The position numbers were made by a program, and so were the translations under genes. The notes below the pieces were generated by a model, which did no database searches, was not told the origin of the DNA, and saw only the letters and a list, made by a program, of their open reading frames with translations. This document shows, piece after piece, positions 1-8,040 of a stretch of DNA of 41,141 nt (the stretch's first letter is position 1; each line of letters begins with the position of its first letter). Origin of the DNA: Actinomycetes bacterium. GTDB lineage: Bacteria > Actinomycetota > Actinomycetes > Streptosporangiales > Streptosporangiaceae. The stretch is from positions 1-41,141 of the forward strand of contig JAJYTW010000012.1 in the NCBI GenBank assembly GCA_021792855.1. The letters are read 5' to 3'.

Positions 1-444
1 GTAACAGCCGGGGGCGGCGACCCTGGTCGCGGCCCGGACCCTGGCCCGGGCGCCGGGAAGCTCGGGCAGGCCGGTCACCCACCGGCCCGCGTGCGGTCCC
101 GGGTAGTGCCGTTCCCAGGCGGCCGGGTCGGCGAGCCGGAAGTCCGGGCCGATGTCGACGATCTTCACGGTCTCGCCCAGGCTGGCGGCCGCCGCCGCGG
201 ACGCCCCGGCCGGCAGGGCAAGGAACGCCAGGTCGCAGCCGGCCGAGGCGGCCGCCTCGTGCGGCGCGAACACCAGGTCGCCGATCCCGGCCTGCCCGGC
301 CAGGTTCTGATGCACCTCGGCGACCGGCTTGCCCGCGCTGCTGTCCGCGGTGGCCACGGCAAGCTCCAGATCCGGATGCCCGGCGATCAGCCGCAGCACC
401 TCGCCGCCCGCATAGCCGCTGGCTCCGATGACCCCGACCCGCAT
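1..444 (-). CDS. argC: N-acetyl-gamma-glutamyl-phosphate reductase, N-terminal part (cut by window edge)
   Basis: ArgC reduces N-acetylglutamyl phosphate to the semialdehyde with NADPH in cytoplasmic arginine synthesis. Reading leftwards from an ATG at 444, the first residues are MRVGVIGASGYAGGEVLRL, the Rossmann GxxGxxG nucleotide-binding start of the family. The last codons before the window edge read PGCY, which is the active-site motif containing the catalytic cysteine (residue 147). Thus 148 residues of the roughly 340 expected are present, and the rest lies beyond position 1. A GAGGGGCGAGG purine stretch precedes the ATG. The gene is probably first in an arg operon: a promoter and paired inverted repeats lie about 80-120 bp upstream. 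Identity is secure; the truncation is only due to the window boundary. Confidence 0.95.
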   Translation of the reverse strand, partial: MRVGVIGASGYAGGEVLRLIAGHPDLELAVATADSSAGKPVAEVHQNLAGQAGIGDLVFAPHEAAASAGCDLAFLALPAGASAAAAASLGETVKIVDIGPDFRLADPAAWERHYPGPHAGRWVTGLPELPGARARVRAATRVAAPGCY

Positions 445-522
445 TGTCCTCGCCCCTCACCCGGCGGCCAGCGACGGTGACCGGCGCATGCCCGGCCGGC
501 CCGGCGCACTGCCCGCGATCCG

Positions 523-562
523 TTCTGCGCATTATTATGCAGAACGTCGATTGCATATGCAA
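523..562 (-). promoter_or_regulatory. argC promoter with two overlapping palindromes (probable ArgR boxes)
   Basis: On the minus strand a -35-like TTGCAT (562-557) is followed after 17 bases by CATAAT (539-534), an excellent vegetative promoter pointing at argC, with a leader of roughly 80 nt. The -35 lies in the perfect 12-bp palindrome TTGCATATGCAA (551-562). The -10 lies in the inverted repeat TTCTGC-N10-GCAGAA (523-544). Two AT-rich palindromes with TGCAT/ATGCA half-sites, spaced about one helical turn or two apart over the promoter of argC, fit paired ARG boxes for the arginine repressor. That assignment rests on position and general resemblance, not on a computed match. The sites are also 120-160 bp upstream of the divergent lipoprotein gene. 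Confidence 0.65.
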
Positions 563-682
563 GCGGGAGTCACCGGCGGCGGGACATTACAACTCGGTGG
601 ACGTACGGAAGCAAGACGGGAGTTCGGCTTCACCTTGTCGGCACCGGACGGCATGATGAGTGCGCGCACGGAAGGAGAGGGC

Positions 683-1171
683 ATGCACCGTCGAGCACTC
701 GGACGAGTCGGACGGCGCATCCTGCCCCGGGCGACCACGGTCGCTCTCACTGCGCTGGCGGTGCTCCTGGCCGCCGGCTGCAGCCACCTGTCCTCCCCGT
801 CGGGCCCAGGCGGCAAGGCCACCAAGACCGCGCTGATGTCCTGCGGCCGGTCGAAGTCGGCCGCGGACGTGCCGGTCGACATCGAGATCGCCCGCGGCAA
901 CGTGCCCTGCGGCACCGCGTTGTCGATCGAGCAGCAGTACGCGGTCGCGATCAGGTCCGGTAAGGCCCCGGGCAACGGCGGCGGCGGCCCGGTCAGGGTC
1001 GGCGGCTGGACCTGCGAGGGGTTCGCGACGCCGGTGGTGCTGAAGACCGGCAAGGCCTCCAAATGCGTGAAGGACGGCGAGGAGATCCTCGCCGTCCTCC
1101 CGCTGCCCTCGGGATCCGCCGGCTCGGGCTCGGCCGGCTCAAGCTCGGGATCGGCCGGCTCGCCCGGCTGA
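683..1171 (+). CDS. small secreted lipoprotein with four conserved-looking cysteines, function unknown
   Basis: This encodes 162 residues. The start is ATG 683, preceded by GGAGAGG, which is preferred over the longer open frame upstream. The N-terminus has arginines, a hydrophobic stretch and a lipobox (VLLAAGC, lipidated Cys33), so the mature protein should be anchored on the outer face of the membrane. Four further cysteines (54, 76, 111, 128) could form two disulfides. The core holds the segment PGNGGGGPV followed by a GGWTCEGF motif, and the protein ends in a Gly/Ser/Ala repeat. I recognise it only as a type of small exported actinobacterial protein and cannot assign a role. It is transcribed divergently from argC and converges on pheT, with one base between the two stop codons. 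Confidence 0.75.
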   Translation: MHRRALGRVGRRILPRATTVALTALAVLLAAGCSHLSSPSGPGGKATKTALMSCGRSKSAADVPVDIEIARGNVPCGTALSIEQQYAVAIRSGKAPGNGGGGPVRVGGWTCEGFATPVVLKTGKASKCVKDGEEILAVLPLPSGSAGSGSAGSSSGSAGSPG

Positions 1172-1172
1172 G

Positions 1173-3695
1173 CTAGCTGCCCCGCAGCACCGCCCCGGTA
1201 AGCCGCGCGGCCTCGGCCACCGCGGCGTCCCTGGCGGCGCCCACCTCCTCGTCGGTCAGCGTCCGGTCCATCGCCCGGAACCGCAGCGTGTAGGCGAGCG
1301 ACTTGCGGCCGGGGCCGACCTGCTCGCCGGTGTAGACGTCGAACAGCCGGACATCCTCTAGCTGAGCCACCGAGCCGGCCGCGGCCGCCCCGGCCACCAG
1401 GGCGGCCTCCACCTCGGCGGCGGGCACGTCCGCGCCGACAAGCAGCGCGACGTCCTGGGTGGCCACCGGATGCCGGGAGATGGCCGGCGCCTGCACCGGG
1501 CCGAGCGCGGCCGCGGCCCGCTCAATCAGCGACAGGTCAAGCTCCATCGCGCAGGTCCGGGCGGCCATCCGGAAGGCCTTGATCACCCGCGGATGCAGTT
1601 CGCCTGCGTGCCCGAGCACGACCTGCCCGCCATCGTCGGTCAGCACGAACTCCGCGCACCGGCCCGGATGCCACGGGGCAGGCCTGCCGGACCTGACCTG
1701 GTAGCGCAGCCCGCTGGCGTCCAGCACGGTCCGCGCCGCCTCGATCGCGTCCCGGAAGTCCGCCGGTCTCGGCGGCTGCCCCTGCTGCCACCAGCCGGCC
1801 GGCTCGCGCGCGCCAGTGAGCACCGCGGCGATCAGCCTGGGCTGGTCCGGCAGCGCCGCGGCGAGCGACTCCACCTCGTGCTCGTCCGGGCCTCGGTCCA
1901 CCGGGAGGATCGGCGCGACCGGCATCCGCGGCCGGTTCCTCGCCACGTTGCCGATCTCGAACAGCGCGAGGTCGGCGAACCCGCGGCCGGCGTTCCGCGC
2001 CATCGCCTTGAACAGGCCGGGCAGCAGCGTGGTGCGCAGCAGCGGCTCGGAGTCCCGGATCGGGTTGGCCAGCGTGACCGCGCGCCGCCGGTCGTCGCCG
2101 TCGGCGAGTCCGAGCCGGTCCAGGTCCTCCGGGGCGCCGAACGGGTCGCCGATCACCTCGGTGAACCCGGCCCCGGCGAGCGCCCGGCCCACCCGGCTGC
2201 GCAGCCGCTGCGCCGCCGTCCGGCCTCGGCCGGCCACCGTGCGCGGCATCGCGATGCCGATCCGCTCGTACCCCTCGAACCTGATCACCTCCTCGGCCAG
2301 GTCGTTCGGGTCGGTCAGGTCCGGCCGCCAGGACGGCGGGGTCACGGTCAGCGTGCCGGCGTCGGCGCGGACCTCGCAGCCGACCTCGGTGAGCCGCCGG
2401 ATCACGGTCGCGGCGCCATAACTGGTGCCGGCCACCCGGTCCGGGTGGTCGGCGCGCATCGTGACCGTGGCCGGTTCGATCGGCGCGGCCGCCAGCGTCC
2501 GGCCCGGCAGCGCCGTACCGCCGCCAAGCTCGGCCAGCATCGCCACGGCCCGCGCCGAGGCGCGCAGCGGAAGCTCGTAATCCACGCCGCGCTCGAACCT
2601 GGCGGATGCCTCGCTGGGCAGCCGGTGCCTGCGGCTGGTCCTGGCGATGCCCGGGGCGCTGAAGTGCGCCGCCTCGATCACCAGGTCGGTCGAGGCGCCG
2701 CTGATCTCGGTGGCCAGGCCGCCCATCGTGCCGGCCAGCGAGATCGGCCCGGAGGAGTCGGTGATGCAGATGTCGTCCGGGTCGAGGTCCCGCAGCACGT
2801 GATCGAGGGTCTCCAGCCGCTCCCCGGGCGCGGCCCGGCGGACCACGATCGGGCCGGTCAGGGTGGACCGGTCGAAGGCATGCAGCGGCTGCCCGAGCTC
2901 GAGCATCAGGTAGTTGGTGATGTCCACGGCCAGCGAGACGCTCCGCATCCCGGCCCGGACCAGCCGGACCAGCATCGGCAGCGGGGTCGGCCGGTCCGGG
3001 TCGATGCCGGTGACCTCGCGCAGCACGAACCGGTCGCAGGCGGTCGGGTCGGCGATGCTCGCCGGGTAGGACTCGCCGTCGGCGTCGATCCAGTCCGGCA
3101 GGCCGGCGTCGGCCGGGTCGGTGAACGGCACGCCGTAGGCGATCGACAGTTCCCTGGCCACGCCCCGGATCGACAGCGCGTGCCCCTTGTCCGGGGTCAC
3201 GTTGACGTCGAACACGACGTCGCGCAGGCCCGCGTAGGCGGCGAAGTCGGCGCCGAGCGGCGCGTCGGCGGGCAGCACCCAGATCCCGGAGTGGTCGCCG
3301 CCGAGGCCAAGCTCGTCGGTCGAGCAGATCATCCCGTCCGAGACCCTGCCGTATCGCTTGCTCATCCCGATCTCGAAGCCGCCGGGCAGCGTGGCGCCGG
3401 GCAGCGCGAGCGGCACCCGGTCGCCGACCGAGAAGTTGGTCGCGCCGCAGATCACCTGCCGCTCGGCGTCCGGCCCGCCGGTGCTGACCCGGCAGTACCT
3501 GATCGGCTTCTTGAAGCCGGTGAGCTCCTCGATGCCGAGCACCTCGGCGATCACCACGCTGGTGATCTCGTGGCCGACCCGGTCGATCCCCTCGATCTCC
3601 AGGCCGATCCCGGTCAGGGTGCGGGCGATCTCGCCGGCGTCCACCGGCTCGGGCAGCTTGACGTACTCAAGCAGCCAGGACAGCGGGACCAGCAT
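1173..3695 (-). CDS. pheT: phenylalanyl-tRNA synthetase beta subunit
   Basis: PheT is the larger subunit of the alpha2-beta2 enzyme that charges tRNA-Phe. It binds tRNA and carries the editing site. The 840-residue length is normal. It begins MLVPLSWLLEYVKL, followed by an EMAP/OB-fold tRNA-binding domain (about residues 40-150, with GATNFSVGD and LPGG segments), the B3/B4 editing domain, B5, the inactive core, and a C-terminal ferredoxin-fold anticodon-binding domain. The start ATG at 3695 overlaps the pheS stop by one base (TAATG), with a GGAGG site in the pheS end. Translation is therefore probably coupled, keeping the subunits at equal amounts. Confidence 0.97.
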   Translation of the reverse strand: MLVPLSWLLEYVKLPEPVDAGEIARTLTGIGLEIEGIDRVGHEITSVVIAEVLGIEELTGFKKPIRYCRVSTGGPDAERQVICGATNFSVGDRVPLALPGATLPGGFEIGMSKRYGRVSDGMICSTDELGLGGDHSGIWVLPADAPLGADFAAYAGLRDVVFDVNVTPDKGHALSIRGVARELSIAYGVPFTDPADAGLPDWIDADGESYPASIADPTACDRFVLREVTGIDPDRPTPLPMLVRLVRAGMRSVSLAVDITNYLMLELGQPLHAFDRSTLTGPIVVRRAAPGERLETLDHVLRDLDPDDICITDSSGPISLAGTMGGLATEISGASTDLVIEAAHFSAPGIARTSRRHRLPSEASARFERGVDYELPLRASARAVAMLAELGGGTALPGRTLAAAPIEPATVTMRADHPDRVAGTSYGAATVIRRLTEVGCEVRADAGTLTVTPPSWRPDLTDPNDLAEEVIRFEGYERIGIAMPRTVAGRGRTAAQRLRSRVGRALAGAGFTEVIGDPFGAPEDLDRLGLADGDDRRRAVTLANPIRDSEPLLRTTLLPGLFKAMARNAGRGFADLALFEIGNVARNRPRMPVAPILPVDRGPDEHEVESLAAALPDQPRLIAAVLTGAREPAGWWQQGQPPRPADFRDAIEAARTVLDASGLRYQVRSGRPAPWHPGRCAEFVLTDDGGQVVLGHAGELHPRVIKAFRMAARTCAMELDLSLIERAAAALGPVQAPAISRHPVATQDVALLVGADVPAAEVEAALVAGAAAAGSVAQLEDVRLFDVYTGEQVGPGRKSLAYTLRFRAMDRTLTDEEVGAARDAAVAEAARLTGAVLRGS

Positions 3696-4816
3696 TACGC
3701 CTCCACTCCGAACGCCGCGGTGAACCGGACATCGCCCTCCAGGGTGTCCCGGATATCGGTCACCCCGTGCCTGATCATCAGGGTCCGCTCGATACCCATC
3801 CCGAACGCGAACCCGCTGTACCGGTCCGGATCGATCCCGCAGGCGATCAGCACCCGCGGGTTGACCATGCCGCAGCCGCCGATCTCGATCCAGCCCTGGG
3901 ACCGGCACACCCGGCACGGCGGGGCGCCGGGTTCGGTGGACGCGCCCCGGCACACATGGCACTCCATCGACACGTCGGCGGACGGCTCGGTGAACGGGAA
4001 GAAGTCCGGCCGCAGCCTGGTCCGCAGGCCCTCGCCGAACATCGCGGCCACGAACGTGCTGATCGCGCCGCGCAGGTCGGCCATGGTCAGCCCCTCGTCC
4101 ACGGCCAGCCCCTCGATCTGGTGGAACACCGGGCTATGGGTGGCGTCAAGCTCGTCGGTGCGGAAGCACTTGCCCGGGCTGACCACGTACAGCGGCAGCG
4201 GCCTAGTGAGCATCGAGCGCACCTGGACCGGCGAGGTGTGCGTCCGCAGCACTAGCCCGGACCGCCCGGCGCCGTCCGGCCGGCCGATCCAGAACGAGTC
4301 CTGCATCTCCCTCGCCGGGTGGTCGGGCGGGAAGTTCAGCGCGTCGAAGTCATACCACTCGGCCTCGACCTCGGGTCCCTCGGCGATCTCGTAGCCCATC
4401 CCGATGAAGACGTCGGAGATCCGCTCGGCCAGCGTGGTGACCGGGTGCCGGGCACCGGCCGGGTACCGGTTCCACGGCAGGGTCACGTCGGCGACCTCGT
4501 CGATCAGCACCCGGCGGTCCCGCTCGGCCTCCAGGTCAGCTTGCCGCGCGGTGAGCGCCTCGGCGATGGCCCGCTTCGCGGCGCTGATCCGGCGGCCCGC
4601 CTCGGCCCTGGCCTCCGGCGGCAGCGCGCCGATCTCGGCGCTGGCCAGCGTGATCGGCGCCCGGCCGCCCTGATGAGCCAGCCGGGCCTGTTTGAGCTCA
4701 TCGAAGTCGGCCGCCGCGGCGATCGCCGCCAGCGCCTCGGCGGTCATCCGGTCGACCTCGTCCGGGGCCAGCGCGGCGACCCGGACCGGGTCGTAGGAAT
4801 TATTCGGTGCGGACAT
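3695..4816 (-). CDS. pheS: phenylalanyl-tRNA synthetase alpha subunit
   Basis: PheS is the catalytic class II subunit that activates phenylalanine and transfers it to tRNA-Phe. The protein has 373 residues: an N-terminal coiled-coil arm (about 1-100), then the class II core with motif 2 around RTHTSPVQVRSM and motif 3 at GFGMGIER-like FAFGMGIERTLM near the C-terminus. Between them is a four-cysteine CxxC...CxxC segment (CHVC and CRVC), a possible metal knuckle. ATG 4816 is chosen because an AGGAG site lies 10 bases upstream and it gives a normal N-terminus. A longer frame (to 4846) has no better site. The leader contains tandem 15-bp repeats. Confidence 0.96.
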   Translation of the reverse strand: MSAPNNSYDPVRVAALAPDEVDRMTAEALAAIAAAADFDELKQARLAHQGGRAPITLASAEIGALPPEARAEAGRRISAAKRAIAEALTARQADLEAERDRRVLIDEVADVTLPWNRYPAGARHPVTTLAERISDVFIGMGYEIAEGPEVEAEWYDFDALNFPPDHPAREMQDSFWIGRPDGAGRSGLVLRTHTSPVQVRSMLTRPLPLYVVSPGKCFRTDELDATHSPVFHQIEGLAVDEGLTMADLRGAISTFVAAMFGEGLRTRLRPDFFPFTEPSADVSMECHVCRGASTEPGAPPCRVCRSQGWIEIGGCGMVNPRVLIACGIDPDRYSGFAFGMGIERTLMIRHGVTDIRDTLEGDVRFTAAFGVEA

Positions 4817-4851
4817 CGGTCCCGTTCTCCTAGATGTCACCAACACATACG

Positions 4852-4911
4852 AGGTCTGTGTTCTGCAGGTCTGTGTTCTGCAGGTCCGTGTCGTGCGGGT
4901 CCGTGTTCTGC
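4852..4911. repeat. four tandem 15-bp repeats in the pheS leader
   Basis: The unit AGGTCTGTGTTCTGC occurs exactly at 4852-4866 and 4867-4881, then with changes at 4882-4896 and 4897-4911. The array begins 36 bases upstream of the pheS ATG, inside the 186-base gap that follows the sensor-kinase stop codon. A GCCGGC-N6-GCCGGC inverted repeat (4930-4947) lies beside it. The array carries no phenylalanine codon run and I see no T-box sequence, so a classical attenuator is not supported. It may simply be slipped-strand repeat DNA, or it may affect the leader RNA. Confidence 0.85.
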
Positions 4912-5002
4912 CGATCGGTCCTCGCCCGGGCCGGCGGCCCGGCCGGCAGCGGACGACGGCAGGTGACTACCAGGGAGGCCCGCCGGTTAGCGCAGATCTA
5001 GC

Positions 5003-6163
5003 TCAGCAGTGATCTGGCACGCCAGCGGGCATGGTAAATCGGAACTCCGCACCGCCCCCGGGCGCCTGCGCCACCGAGATCTCGCCACCGTGCGCCTCGA
5101 CCAGGCCCTTCACGATGAACAGGCCGAGCCCGGCGCCGCCCCGTCGCTTGGCACGCCAGAACTGGCGGAACACCCGCGGCGCGAACTCGGGCGCGATGCC
5201 CGGACCCTGATCGCGGACCGCAACCGCGACACCGGGCCCGCCGCGAACCAGCGCCGGAGAGATCACGGTAGTAACCGTACCAGCACCGTGCCGGATGCCG
5301 TTCTCAATAAGGTTGGCCAGGATCTGGTCGACCTTGTCGGCGTCCAGCCAGGTCTCCGGCAGCGGGCCGGCGACCTCGACCCGGAACCGGTGCTCCGGCT
5401 CGCCCGCCGCTACCCGGCCGGCCACGATCTTGGCCGCCCGGGCCGGGACATTCACAAGCTCCCGGTTGAGCTGGATCCGGCCGGACTCGATCCTGGAGAC
5501 ATCGAGCAGTTCGGTGATCAGCCTGGTGACCCGGTCCGCGTCGGCATTGACCGTCTCCAGCATGATCCGCTTCTGGTCGTCGGTGAACCTCGGCCACTTG
5601 GCCAGCAGGGTCGCGGTGAAGCCCTTCACGCTGGTCAGCGGCGAGCGAAGCTCGTGTGCCACGGTGGAGACCAGGTCGGCCCTGGCCCGCTCGAGCCGCA
5701 CCCGCTGCTCGGCGCCGCGCAGGGTGATGGTCAGCTTGCGGACCGCGCCTGCCTCGTGCTGCCAGCCGACCCGCGGGCCGCGGCCGCGCGGCGCGCGCAC
5801 ATAGCCGATGCTGACCAGGAGTTCGGTGCCGTCGGGCAGGTAAAGCGAGCGCTCGGGGTGCCTGGTCCGGATCGCCAGGCCGTCATACGGGCGGGACTGC
5901 TGCCACCAGCACCGGCCCTCGCCGTCGGAGAGCGGCAGGGCGGAACGCAGATCCTGGCCGAGCGCGTCGGCGGCGCGGATTCCGGTGAGCCGCTCGGCGA
6001 CCCGGTTGAAGATCACGACCGTACCGGCGTGGTCGGCCACCACCAGTCCGTCCGGGAGTTCATCGACGTCCAGCGGCCCTCGGTCGGCGCCCGTCACCGC
6101 GGCACGCGGCGCGGTCGTACCGCTCGCCGCGGCCGTGGCCTGCGCAGACATCAACCGGTTCAC
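5003..6163 (-). CDS. PAS-domain sensor histidine kinase (orphan, predicted cytoplasmic)
   Basis: This is a 386-residue two-component sensor with no response regulator beside it. A PAS-like sensor region spans about residues 33-125. The dimerisation/phosphoacceptor helix carries VAHELRSP with His170. The ATPase domain shows the N box (ANLIENGIRHG, about 283-293), the DQGPGIAP box (318-325) and the GGAGLGLFIV box (342-351). No membrane segment or signal peptide is visible, so the stimulus is probably intracellular, or the protein is peripheral. The start is uncertain: GTG 6163 or ATG 6151, neither with a strong ribosome site. From memory, a sensor-like kinase sits at this same place next to pheST in Streptomyces, so it is a conserved part of the neighbourhood and not a recent arrival. 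Its partner and signal are unknown. Confidence 0.88.
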   Translation of the reverse strand: MNRLMSAQATAAASGTTAPRAAVTGADRGPLDVDELPDGLVVADHAGTVVIFNRVAERLTGIRAADALGQDLRSALPLSDGEGRCWWQQSRPYDGLAIRTRHPERSLYLPDGTELLVSIGYVRAPRGRGPRVGWQHEAGAVRKLTITLRGAEQRVRLERARADLVSTVAHELRSPLTSVKGFTATLLAKWPRFTDDQKRIMLETVNADADRVTRLITELLDVSRIESGRIQLNRELVNVPARAAKIVAGRVAAGEPEHRFRVEVAGPLPETWLDADKVDQILANLIENGIRHGAGTVTTVISPALVRGGPGVAVAVRDQGPGIAPEFAPRVFRQFWRAKRRGGAGLGLFIVKGLVEAHGGEISVAQAPGGGAEFRFTMPAGVPDHC

Positions 6164-6299
6164 TCGGACTGTCGCCTTCGACCCAGTCGCCGCCCCGGCG
6201 CATCACTCACCGCGGCCGCGAGTCCGGGGGTTAACCAGCGGCCACCGCGCCGCGCCACGATCCAGGCCATGACCCGCTCCTGCCGACCCACGTCGCCGA

Positions 6300-7322
6300 T
6301 CATGACGCAACGTGACTAGAGCCTAGCGGGTCCGTGGTACTAGGTGACACCCCGGACCGGTCGGGAAGTAGTCCGAATTGACTGCTCCCGTGCTGTCTGT
6401 CCCCGGGTTCGCGGGCGCCCGCCCGGTCCGGTTCCCGGCGCTGAGCACGGGCCGACGCGTACAGGCAGACCGCGGCCGCCGCGGCCAGGTTCAGGCTCTC
6501 GGCCCGGCCGTAGATCGGGACCGCCACCGCCGTGTCGGCCAGGCCGACCAGGTCGGCGGGTAGTCCCCAGGCCTCGTTGCCGAACAGCCACGCCGTCGGC
6601 CGCCGCAGCGAGCCATCGTCGGCCAGGTCGTCCAGGCCCGCCGGGCCGCTGCCGTCGGCCGCGAGCACGACCAGGCCAGCCGCGCGGAGCGCCGCGACCG
6701 CCTCGGCGACCGGTACCCCGGTCACCACGGGAAGGTGAAACAGCGAGCCGGCCGAGGACCGGACGCACTTGCTGTTGTACGGATCGACCGAGGCCCCGGC
6801 GAAGATCACACCGCCGGCGCCGGCCGCGTCCGCGGATCGCAGCACGGTCCCGGCGTTACCTGGGTCACGGATGTTGGCCAGCACCACGATCAGTCGGGGT
6901 CCGGCCGCGATCAGGTCAGGCAGCGGCACGTCCAGGTACGGGCAGACCGCGAGCAACCCCTGCGGGGTCACCGTCTGGGCCAGGTCGGCCATGACCTCGC
7001 CGCTGACCTCGTGCACCGGAGCCCCGGTCCGCCGCACGGCGTCGACCAGGTCGAGATGCCTGGCCCGGGCCTGAGCGGTAACGAAAAGCTCCCTGATCAG
7101 GCTGGATCCGGCCGATCCGGGCCGGTCTCCCGGCGCCGACCCGCCGGGCAGGGCAGCCGATGGCGTCACCCCGGCCAGTGCCTCACGGACCGCCTGCGGA
7201 CCCTCGGCCAGGAACTGGCGCGACCGCTCCCGGAGCGCCCGCTTGGCCAGTTGCCTGGCGGCCCGGATCCGGCCGGGGCTGGCCGGCGTCGCCGGCTGCC
7301 ACTCCCGGCCGGACCTGGCCAC
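6300..7322 (-). CDS. SpoU/TrmH-family RNA 2'-O-ribose methyltransferase
   Basis: The 340-residue SAM-dependent SPOUT enzyme is predicted to methylate a ribose 2'-hydroxyl in rRNA. The three knot motifs are present: NIRDPGNAGTVLRSADAAG, LFGNEAWGLP, and VPIYGRAESLNLAAAAAVCLY. The N-terminal part (to about residue 115) is the substrate-binding domain with RQLAKRALRERSRQFLAEG. The last 40 or so residues form an extra polar tail not needed by the fold. GTG 7322 follows the rplT stop by only 3 bases, so it is probably cotranslated with the ribosomal protein genes. The exact nucleotide modified cannot be told from sequence. TsnR-type thiostrepton-resistance enzymes are in the same family, but the ribosomal-protein context argues for a housekeeping role. 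Confidence 0.9.
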   Translation of the reverse strand: MARSGREWQPATPASPGRIRAARQLAKRALRERSRQFLAEGPQAVREALAGVTPSAALPGGSAPGDRPGSAGSSLIRELFVTAQARARHLDLVDAVRRTGAPVHEVSGEVMADLAQTVTPQGLLAVCPYLDVPLPDLIAAGPRLIVVLANIRDPGNAGTVLRSADAAGAGGVIFAGASVDPYNSKCVRSSAGSLFHLPVVTGVPVAEAVAALRAAGLVVLAADGSGPAGLDDLADDGSLRRPTAWLFGNEAWGLPADLVGLADTAVAVPIYGRAESLNLAAAAAVCLYASARAQRREPDRAGAREPGDRQHGSSQFGLLPDRSGVSPSTTDPLGSSHVAS

Positions 7323-7325
7323 GTG

Positions 7326-7715
7326 CTACGCGGCGGCCGGGCGCGGCGCGTCCACGTCGGCGGGCAGTGCCTTGCGCGCGACCTCGACCAGCGCGCTGAA
7401 CGCCGCCGGATCGGCCACCGCCATGTCGGCGAGCATCCGCCGGTCGACCTCAACCCCGGCCAGCTTCAGTCCCTGGACGAACCGGTTATAGGTGATGCCC
7501 TCCGCCCGCGCGGCCGCGTTGATCCGCTGGATCCACAGCCGGCGGAACGCCCCCTTGCGATCCTTGCGGTCGCGGTAGGCGTACGTCATCGAGTGCAGCG
7601 TCTGTTCCTTGGCCTTGCGGTACAACCGCGACCGCTGACCGCGGTAGCCGCTGGCCCGCTCGAGGACAACCCTGCGCTTCTTCTGGGCATTGACCGCCCG
7701 CTTTACCCGTGCCAT
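7326..7715 (-). CDS. rplT: 50S ribosomal protein L20
   Basis: L20 binds 23S rRNA early in 50S assembly. The 129-residue protein starts [15 protein letters not shown] and shows the family's [19 protein letters not shown] segment. The final residues (about 115-129, Pro/Ala-rich) extend slightly past the usual end. ATG 7715 has a GGGAG site about 11 bases upstream. It lies 29 bases after rpmI in the canonical infC-rpmI-rplT order. Confidence 0.98.
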   Translation of the reverse strand: MARVKRAVNAQKKRRVVLERASGYRGQRSRLYRKAKEQTLHSMTYAYRDRKDRKGAFRRLWIQRINAAARAEGITYNRFVQGLKLAGVEVDRRMLADMAVADPAAFSALVEVARKALPADVDAPRPAAA

Positions 7716-7744
7716 CTCATCGACTCCCTATGCGGCGGGCCAGG

Positions 7745-7939
7745 TCACTTGCCCAGCAGTCTCTTGATCTTCTTCGCGTCGGCGGGCGCCATCTCAACCT
7801 CGTTCGCCAGCCGCCGCGTCCGGGTGGTCGGCTTGTGCTCGAAGTAGTGCTGGCGGTTCGCCCGGCGGCGCATCACCTTGCCGGTACCGGAAAGCCGGAA
7901 CCGCTTCTTGGAACTGCTGTGCGTCTTCATCTTCGGCAT
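7745..7939 (-). CDS. rpmI: 50S ribosomal protein L35
   Basis: This small basic 64-residue protein of the large subunit starts [21 protein letters not shown] and ends in KKIKRLLGK, as expected for L35. ATG 7939 is preferred over the longer frame (to 7975) because the family starts here and a GAGGG site lies nearby. It is preceded by a 101-base gap after infC in which I see nothing further. Confidence 0.98.
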   Translation of the reverse strand: MPKMKTHSSSKKRFRLSGTGKVMRRRANRQHYFEHKPTTRTRRLANEVEMAPADAKKIKRLLGK

Positions 7940-8040
7940 GTCGCCGCATCCCTCGTTCCAGGCGTGCCTGGGCACGCGTCTTTGCTAACCCGCAGCCGGC
8001 CAGGCCGGCCCGGGCACGTCCTGCCCGCTCTGCCGAGCGG

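Noticed and set aside
1470-4394. A 974-codon open frame on the plus strand across pheT/pheS
   Set aside because: It is an antisense shadow of pheT and pheS caused by high GC at third positions; its translation is Arg/Gly/Pro-rich with no domain, and both minus-strand genes are certain.
4817-5002. T-box or phenylalanine leader-peptide attenuator before pheS
   Set aside because: I could find neither the T-box antiterminator sequence nor a short frame rich in phenylalanine codons; only tandem repeats and a GC stem are present.
6300-7322. Antibiotic-resistance (thiostrepton-type) rRNA methylase
   Set aside because: Same superfamily, but the gene follows rplT by 3 bases in a conserved ribosomal-protein cluster, so a housekeeping methylase is more likely; no thiopeptide gene is nearby.
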